The position numbers and the translations under genes were made by a program. From contig CAZLGG010000123.1 of the NCBI GenBank assembly GCA_964559135.1, positions 1 to 11,406 of the forward strand: DNA of 11,406 bases, read 5' to 3'. Position 1 is the stretch's first letter, and the number at the start of each line of letters is the position of its first letter. The notes under the pieces are model-generated. The model did not search any database. It was not told the origin of the DNA and worked only from the letters and a program-made list of their open reading frames with translations. Positions 6,816-11,406 of the stretch are shown in pieces. This DNA is from DRQF01 sp964559135 (GTDB lineage: Bacteria > Planctomycetota > GCA-002687715 > DRQF01).

Positions 6816-8204
6816 TCAGGACTCTTCGACCCTGGAGACGATCTCTCCGTCGGCCAGCAGGGTCACGATCTCGTCTCCGGGCGCCATGTCGTTGGCGGTC
6901 CGGAGTATACGTCCGTCGCTCTTCGTCCGTGTGATGCTGTAGCCCCGTGAGAGCACGGCCAAGGGCGAGAGGCTCTCCAGGAGCGGGCCCGTCCGGTCCA
7001 ACTCGGCGCGGGCCCCTCGCAGACTCCGTTGCATCGCGGCGTCCATCGCCTTGCGAAGCCCCATCACGTCCTGCCTAGCCCGAGCGAGTCTCGCGACGAG
7101 CAGCCTCCCCGAAGACAGACGATCCAGACGATGGAGCCGATCTTGGAGCCTCCGGTGGGCTCCCTCGAGGGACCGGGCCAGCGCCGCGCGGAGGTCCTTC
7201 AAACGTCCGGCCGCCCGCTCCACCATGCGTCGCGGTTCGCGCAGCGCCCAGGAGCGGCCGAGGGCGTCCACCGTGAGAGCCGCGTTGCGGAGCAGCCCCG
7301 TCACCTCCCGATCGAGTCGATCGCGGAGGATGCGAACGCCCTCCACCAGGGCGTCCAGCTCGGGCACGACCACCTCGCCGGCGCGGGTCGGCGTCAGCGC
7401 GCGCACGTCCGCCACCCGGTCGGCCAGCGTCACGTCCACCTCATGGCCCACGGCCGAGATCACGGGAGTGCGGGCCTGTCGAATCGCTTCGACCACCGGC
7501 GCCTCGTTGAAAGCCCAAAGGTCCTCCAAGCTTCCGCCGCCGCGCCCCACGATGAGGACGTCCACGTCATCTCTTCCGTCGAGAAGTCGGATCGCCCGAG
7601 CGATGTCCTCGGCCGCCCCATCGCCCTGCACCTTGGCCGGCGCGAGGAGGACGGAGGCCCGCGGATGACGCCTGAGGAGCGTCTCCAGAATGTCGTGAAT
7701 CGCCGCTCCCGAGGGCGACGTGACGATGCCGATCACGCGGGGCAAAAAAGGCAGCGGTTTCTTCAAAGACTCGTCGAACCAACCCCTGGCCTCGTACTCG
7801 GCGGTCAGGGCGCGGAATTTCGCCTCGAGGAGCCCCTCCCCGGCCAAAGTGAGCTTCTGGCAGATGAATTGGAATCGCCCCCGAGGGGCGTAGAGCGTCA
7901 GGTGGCCGCGGGCCACCACCTCGACACCGTTTTGCAACCGGAAATCCAGGGACTTCGCCGAACCCTCCCAGAGCACGGCGGGGATTTGGGAGTTGGCGTC
8001 CTTCAAAGTGAAGTAGACGTGACCCCTCTGAGACCGGGAGACGTCGGTGATCTCACCCTTGACGGAGACGCGGCCGAACTCGCCTTCCAAGAGACGTCGG
8101 GCGCGCTGAGCCAATTCCGTGACGCTGAGAGGGCCGTTTCCGGCACCGGAGCGCGGGGGTTCGTAGCCGAAAAGGGAGCGACGTCTGGGAGGAGGAGAGT
8201 CCAT
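6816..8204 (-). CDS. xseA: Exodeoxyribonuclease VII large subunit
   Basis: This is the catalytic subunit of exonuclease VII, which degrades single-stranded DNA from either end to short oligonucleotides in the cytoplasm. It has 462 residues, close to the E. coli length. An N-terminal OB-fold DNA-binding domain (about 25-120) includes VKGEITDVS and GHVYFTLKD. The catalytic domain (about 125-290) carries GIVTSPSGAAIHD, GRGGGSLEDLWAFNE and SAVGHEVD. D171, R221, H254 and D257 fall at exactly the spacing of the E. coli catalytic set D155/R205/H238/D241, so the enzyme should be active. A long Arg/Leu-rich helical segment (about 285-410) is where XseB subunits dock in the family, and the C-terminus has LSRGYSIT. 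The usual RAPTP near the end of the nuclease domain reads RALTP. ATG 8204 has only a weak ribosome binding site. The next gene, xseB, starts 23 nt downstream. Confidence 0.97.
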   Translation of the reverse strand: MDSPPPRRRSLFGYEPPRSGAGNGPLSVTELAQRARRLLEGEFGRVSVKGEITDVSRSQRGHVYFTLKDANSQIPAVLWEGSAKSLDFRLQNGVEVVARGHLTLYAPRGRFQFICQKLTLAGEGLLEAKFRALTAEYEARGWFDESLKKPLPFLPRVIGIVTSPSGAAIHDILETLLRRHPRASVLLAPAKVQGDGAAEDIARAIRLLDGRDDVDVLIVGRGGGSLEDLWAFNEAPVVEAIRQARTPVISAVGHEVDVTLADRVADVRALTPTRAGEVVVPELDALVEGVRILRDRLDREVTGLLRNAALTVDALGRSWALREPRRMVERAAGRLKDLRAALARSLEGAHRRLQDRLHRLDRLSSGRLLVARLARARQDVMGLRKAMDAAMQRSLRGARAELDRTGPLLESLSPLAVLSRGYSITRTKSDGRILRTANDMAPGDEIVTLLADGEIVSRVEES

Positions 8205-8241
8205 GGTGCGCAGGATAACAAGCCCCCGGAGAGGGACGACA

Positions 8242-9270
8242 TCACGGGCGCCGAAGGTGCCCGCGGCGCCGAAGGATGCGAACGAGATGGGGCTCGACCA
8301 GATCCCGGATGGCGGTGTTGGCGTAACCCGCCCAGGACACCGGGGTCGTGCAGTCCATGGGGAGGTCCAGAGGCCGGCCGCTCGGATGTCGAACGATCAC
8401 GCCCAGCTCCTCCGCGATGAGCAGGGTGCATAGGTCGTAGGGGTGGCAACAAATCCCCGGATCCTCCCCCCGTCTTGCGAGGAACGGCGCCATCAGGGGT
8501 CTGAGGTCCGCGAGGAAACGGTCCTGCCCGGACATGAGCCCGTGGAGCTGGCCGCCCGTGGAGAGGTATTGGTCCTCGAACACCCGAGCCCTTCCCGCCT
8601 CCACCGGTCCGAGAACGGCCTCCATCAGCTCGTCGTCAATGGCCGCCAACTCATCCCGCGCCCCGGGGAAGAAACGGGAGATCGCCGCGAAACCGTGAGC
8701 CAACGTCTTACTTCTCGTCGGGCGGACAAGGAGACTCGTCATCCGGCCATCCAGCCGGTTCCATCGCCGGGCCCTCGCGCCTTGACCTCTGACCGCCCAG
8801 ATCTGGTCGGCCAGATGTTGCTTGTCCAACGGGACCTCGGTCTGCACGGCGAGAACGGCGTCGTGCAGACGCGCACCGTCGGGCGCCTCACGAGCGGCGG
8901 CCGTGAGAATCCACGCGGGGCGCTTTTGGACCATGAGTTCCCGCGTTCCGTCCAGGGGATCCATGAGGACGCGCCACACCACCTTTGAGGAAGAATCGTC
9001 AGCCGGGATGACGAGGCCGCGATCCGCGATCCCCTCCGCGAACAGGCGCACGGTCTGACCGGTCTCCCGGACAAAGGCCTCCAGATGCCCGAGGACGAGT
9101 TCATCCGCCACGGCGTCCAAGGCATAGACGGTGTCGCTCTCGGCCTCTCGCTCGACATCCCAGACCTCTCCACGCTCCGAATGCGCGATGCGATCAAGGA
9201 ACGCCCGCCGCATGGCATCGTGCAGGGCGATAAGACGATCGAGAAGGAGATCCGGAGTGACGTCGGCCAT
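8242..9270 (-). CDS. Inositol monophosphatase / FBPase-superfamily phosphatase
   Basis: The product has 342 residues and is probably a cytoplasmic Mg2+-dependent sugar- or inositol-phosphate phosphatase. The key family motif is clear: MDPLDGT at 103-109, giving metal ligands D104 and D107. The expected acidic ligand upstream is E79, in FAEG where the family usually has GEE. The third motif, normally WDxAAG, is CHPYDLCTLLIAEELG (about 275-290), with D279 as the remaining ligand. At 342 residues it is longer than typical IMPases (about 260-280), with extra sequence between the second and third motifs (about 150-270). I chose ATG 9270 because it overlaps the previous stop as TGATG. An in-frame ATG at 9288 preceded by AAGGTGGG is a real alternative and would add six residues. 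The gene ends 37 nt before xseA. The substrate (inositol-1-P, fructose-1,6-bisphosphate, PAP or another) cannot be told from sequence. Confidence 0.85.
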   Translation of the reverse strand: MADVTPDLLLDRLIALHDAMRRAFLDRIAHSERGEVWDVEREAESDTVYALDAVADELVLGHLEAFVRETGQTVRLFAEGIADRGLVIPADDSSSKVVWRVLMDPLDGTRELMVQKRPAWILTAAAREAPDGARLHDAVLAVQTEVPLDKQHLADQIWAVRGQGARARRWNRLDGRMTSLLVRPTRSKTLAHGFAAISRFFPGARDELAAIDDELMEAVLGPVEAGRARVFEDQYLSTGGQLHGLMSGQDRFLADLRPLMAPFLARRGEDPGICCHPYDLCTLLIAEELGVIVRHPSGRPLDLPMDCTTPVSWAGYANTAIRDLVEPHLVRILRRRGHLRRP

Positions 9271-11406
9271 CAGAAACGGAATGTCCATCCCACCTTGACC
9301 GTGATCGCCGTCGACGTGGATTCGAAACGGCTCCGGGTGACGACGAATCCCTGGTTCACGACGAAGAAGACCTCTCGGCCCGGTTCGATGATCCAACGGA
9401 ATCTGGAGTTGATACCGGCTTGGTCCGAGACGTTGTCGTACTGGATGAAGTTGTTCCAGGAGATGTCGGGCGTGAAGAAGATGTTGATTCGAGCGCGCCC
9501 AATATCCGTGTGAAAACTGCCGCCGGGAAGGTCGATGGCGTTGCGCTCCCATTGCAGGGAAAAGAAAAAGTGGCGTGACGGTCGGAACTCGATGGCGGCG
9601 GAAACGTCCAGACGGGTCCCGTCGAAGAAATCGCCCCACTCGACCGAAGCATTGCCACCCACGACCCAGCCGGACGACGTCTCGAATGCCACCTGCCACC
9701 GATCGAACCTGAAGTGTCCCTCCGGAATCGTGACGCCATCCGAGATCTCAAAGGGCTCCGTCAGACGCTCGGCGTTGATGATGTAGTTGAGGGTCAGCTC
9801 GTCCCCCTGCTGGTCCTCGATCTGGAAGATCTCGAATTCGAGATTCGCGGTCTCCACGTCGTAGCCGAGGTCGGTGACGAGGAACCCTCTGAAACCCGAG
9901 TCGATGCGCCGGATGAAACTGCCTTCCTCAAAGCGATACCGGTAGCGGGCGTTGGCGAAAAGCTCGCGAATACCTCGCCGACTCACGAATCCCAGTGCGG
10001 GATTGAAACTCCCCTCGATCACCGAGAAGCCCAGTCCAGCCCGCCACGCGTCATTCGGATAGTTCAGTCGTCCTCCGTAGGCCCACTCGCCGTCCTCGGA
10101 ATCCGGCGTGAAGGATCGCTGCGCCCAGCCGATGGCCTCGAAGATCTGGTCGCCGAACACGTGACTGTTGCGGTAGCGGAAGTCCGCACCGCCGAGAGCA
10201 TTGCTCTCGTTGGAGCGAGGATCGCCCACGGTGGTGATGATTCCCACCTGGCTCTCCTCGAGGACATTCAAGGCGACGCGGCCGACGGCGAGGTTTTTGC
10301 CGTCGATGTCACCCGAGGCGTCGACCTGCACGTCGAGAAGGCCGACATTGAGGCGGCCGACGCGGCCCGTGACCTTGACGCCGGCCAGAATGTCGACGGG
10401 CGCCCCCCCCGGCCCGATCCCGATGCGACGGGAGAAAAATGGAAGAGGGTTCCTGCGGATGCCGCCGAAGTCGAAAATTCCGGCGTCCTGAAGGAAGAAA
10501 TCCCGCTTCTCCGGAAAGAAGAGGGGAAACCGCGTGAGATTGACACGCCTGGCATCCACCTCCGTTTCCGCGAAATCCGTGTTGATCGTGAGAGCGCCGG
10601 TGAGCTGCGGCGTGATCTTGTAGAAGACATCGAGACCGGGCTCTGGATTGAAGACGTCGCGATCATGGACGCGGTCGTGGGTGAACTTCAAGGAAACGAA
10701 CGGCTTGACATCGAGACCCAGCCCCTGCTCAATGTCCCGAATACCCTCGATGACGCCGGCCTCGGCCATGCTCTGGAGGCGCACGTTCTGCCTGGGCGCC
10801 GCCCAGCGATCCGTCTCGTTGAGACGTCGAATGAATCGTTCGATGTTGAAACCCCATTCCATCCCCGAAGGATCGAACGAGATGCTCTTGAAGGGGATGC
10901 GGATCTCCGCCACCCAACCCTCCGGACCGATTTCGGCCTTGCCGTACCAGATGAGATCGAAATCTCGATTGACACGACCGCTGTTTTCCACGAGACCGTC
11001 GCCTCGGGCCCCCACGGCGTTCATCTGGAAGTAGAACGCGTTGCGTCGGTCGTGGAAGGTGTCCAGCACGAAGGAGATCCGATCGTCACTTCCCAAGTCG
11101 CCGTCTCGCAGCATCTGGGTGGCGATGATCTTGTCGGGGTCGTCCTCGAAGCATTTCACTGCAATGAAGAGGTTCTCCGCATCGTAGGCCATGAGGACTT
11201 CGGTCTTCTCACTGGGTGACGCGCCCTCGATGGGAACGACCTGCCGGAATCCGTCGATGCGAGCGGCTTTCTTCCAAACATCCTCATCCAGGACGCCGTC
11301 GATCTTGGGCGGCGTCTCCAGACGCGACAGGGGCACGCCCCTCGTGTTCAGTCCGGATTCCTGGACGGCCTGGAGCAGTGGGTCGGGCGTGGACACCGGG
11401 TCCTGA
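9270..11406 (-). CDS. DUF5916 / CBM9-like outer membrane beta-barrel protein (5' end cut by window edge)
   Basis: The reading frame is open to the right edge, so the N-terminus is missing. A GTG at 11396 is unlikely to be the start, because the upstream in-frame codons read Gln-Asp-Pro, as just after a signal-peptide cleavage site. About 712 residues are visible (numbering below is from the GTG). Residues 30-200 form a CBM9-like beta-sandwich opening with PKIDGVLDEDVW. The rest is a DUF5916-type domain with the characteristic FFPEKRDFF (about 293-301) and FSRRIG (about 321-326). Alternating beta-strand patterns follow to a terminal Phe (VGWTFRF), the usual signature for outer-membrane barrel assembly. 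The protein probably spans the outer membrane with a periplasmic or surface carbohydrate-binding-like domain; its substrate is unknown. It overlaps the following phosphatase gene by one base (TGATG). The family call is firm; the function is not known. Confidence 0.9.
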   Translation of the reverse strand, partial: QDPVSTPDPLLQAVQESGLNTRGVPLSRLETPPKIDGVLDEDVWKKAARIDGFRQVVPIEGASPSEKTEVLMAYDAENLFIAVKCFEDDPDKIIATQMLRDGDLGSDDRISFVLDTFHDRRNAFYFQMNAVGARGDGLVENSGRVNRDFDLIWYGKAEIGPEGWVAEIRIPFKSISFDPSGMEWGFNIERFIRRLNETDRWAAPRQNVRLQSMAEAGVIEGIRDIEQGLGLDVKPFVSLKFTHDRVHDRDVFNPEPGLDVFYKITPQLTGALTINTDFAETEVDARRVNLTRFPLFFPEKRDFFLQDAGIFDFGGIRRNPLPFFSRRIGIGPGGAPVDILAGVKVTGRVGRLNVGLLDVQVDASGDIDGKNLAVGRVALNVLEESQVGIITTVGDPRSNESNALGGADFRYRNSHVFGDQIFEAIGWAQRSFTPDSEDGEWAYGGRLNYPNDAWRAGLGFSVIEGSFNPALGFVSRRGIRELFANARYRYRFEEGSFIRRIDSGFRGFLVTDLGYDVETANLEFEIFQIEDQQGDELTLNYIINAERLTEPFEISDGVTIPEGHFRFDRWQVAFETSSGWVVGGNASVEWGDFFDGTRLDVSAAIEFRPSRHFFFSLQWERNAIDLPGGSFHTDIGRARINIFFTPDISWNNFIQYDNVSDQAGINSRFRWIIEPGREVFFVVNQGFVVTRSRFESTSTAITVKVGWTFRF

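Noticed and set aside
8205..8241. Internal promoter or terminator between the phosphatase gene and xseA
   Set aside because: The 37-nt gap shows no convincing -35/-10 pair and no stem followed by a T run.
9714..11219. 501-codon plus-strand frame opposite the DUF5916 gene, and similar frames opposite dxs (4380-5687) and xseA (7029-8420)
   Set aside because: Each lies entirely or almost entirely opposite a confidently recognised family gene and shows no recognisable motif.
1..11406. Defence island, mobile element, CRISPR array, tRNA or riboswitch
   Set aside because: I read for direct repeats, terminal inverted repeats, transposase or integrase motifs and RNA-like structures and found none. 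Base composition and codon use are even across the window.

Overview
The window is a single densely packed block of nine genes, all on the minus strand and running from the right edge to the left. Its G+C content is high (in the sixties by eye), GC-rich third codon positions are uniform throughout, and the intergenic gaps are 59 nt or less. I see no tRNA, rRNA, CRISPR array, insertion sequence or phage gene. An outer-membrane-type beta-barrel protein of the DUF5916 family implies a diderm bacterium. DUF5916 proteins are most familiar from Acidobacteriota, Gemmatimonadota and Bacteroidota, and the base composition argues against most Bacteroidota. An Acidobacteriota- or Gemmatimonadota-like organism is my best guess, held loosely.

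In transcription order the genes are: a DUF5916/CBM9-like outer membrane protein cut by the right edge; an inositol-monophosphatase-family phosphatase; xseA and xseB (both subunits of exonuclease VII); an IspA-type short-chain polyprenyl diphosphate synthase; a 1-deoxyxylulose-5-phosphate synthase (Dxs) family protein; a DUF58 protein; a BatA-like membrane protein; and a PIG-V-like GT-C glycosyltransferase. Five of the eight junctions are overlaps of 1-4 nt or gaps of 11 nt with a ribosome binding site, which suggests translational coupling and one long transcript whose promoter lies upstream of the window. A few bases at the left edge may be the end of a converging plus-strand gene.

The core xseA-xseB-ispA-dxs order is a classic bacterial arrangement. 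Exonuclease VII trims single-stranded DNA. IspA and Dxs normally belong to isoprenoid synthesis, with Dxs making the first MEP-pathway intermediate and IspA condensing IPP and DMAPP into C15-C20 chains. The 3' part (DUF58, BatA-like, GT-C) looks like an envelope module, and GT-C enzymes generally use polyprenyl-phosphate sugars, so a supply link to the isoprenoid genes is conceivable.

The most interesting object is the Dxs-family protein. It keeps the thiamine-diphosphate machinery (GDG...N motif, catalytic Glu), but by hand alignment it has changed most residues that bind glyceraldehyde 3-phosphate in known Dxs enzymes: the positions matching E. coli H49, Y392, R420, H431 and R478 are Y, P, Y, D and H. 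It sits exactly where a normal dxs would be, yet may use another acceptor. A second point of interest is the reduced DUF58/BatA pair: there is no MoxR ATPase beside it, and the BatA-like partner has a broken metal-binding motif.
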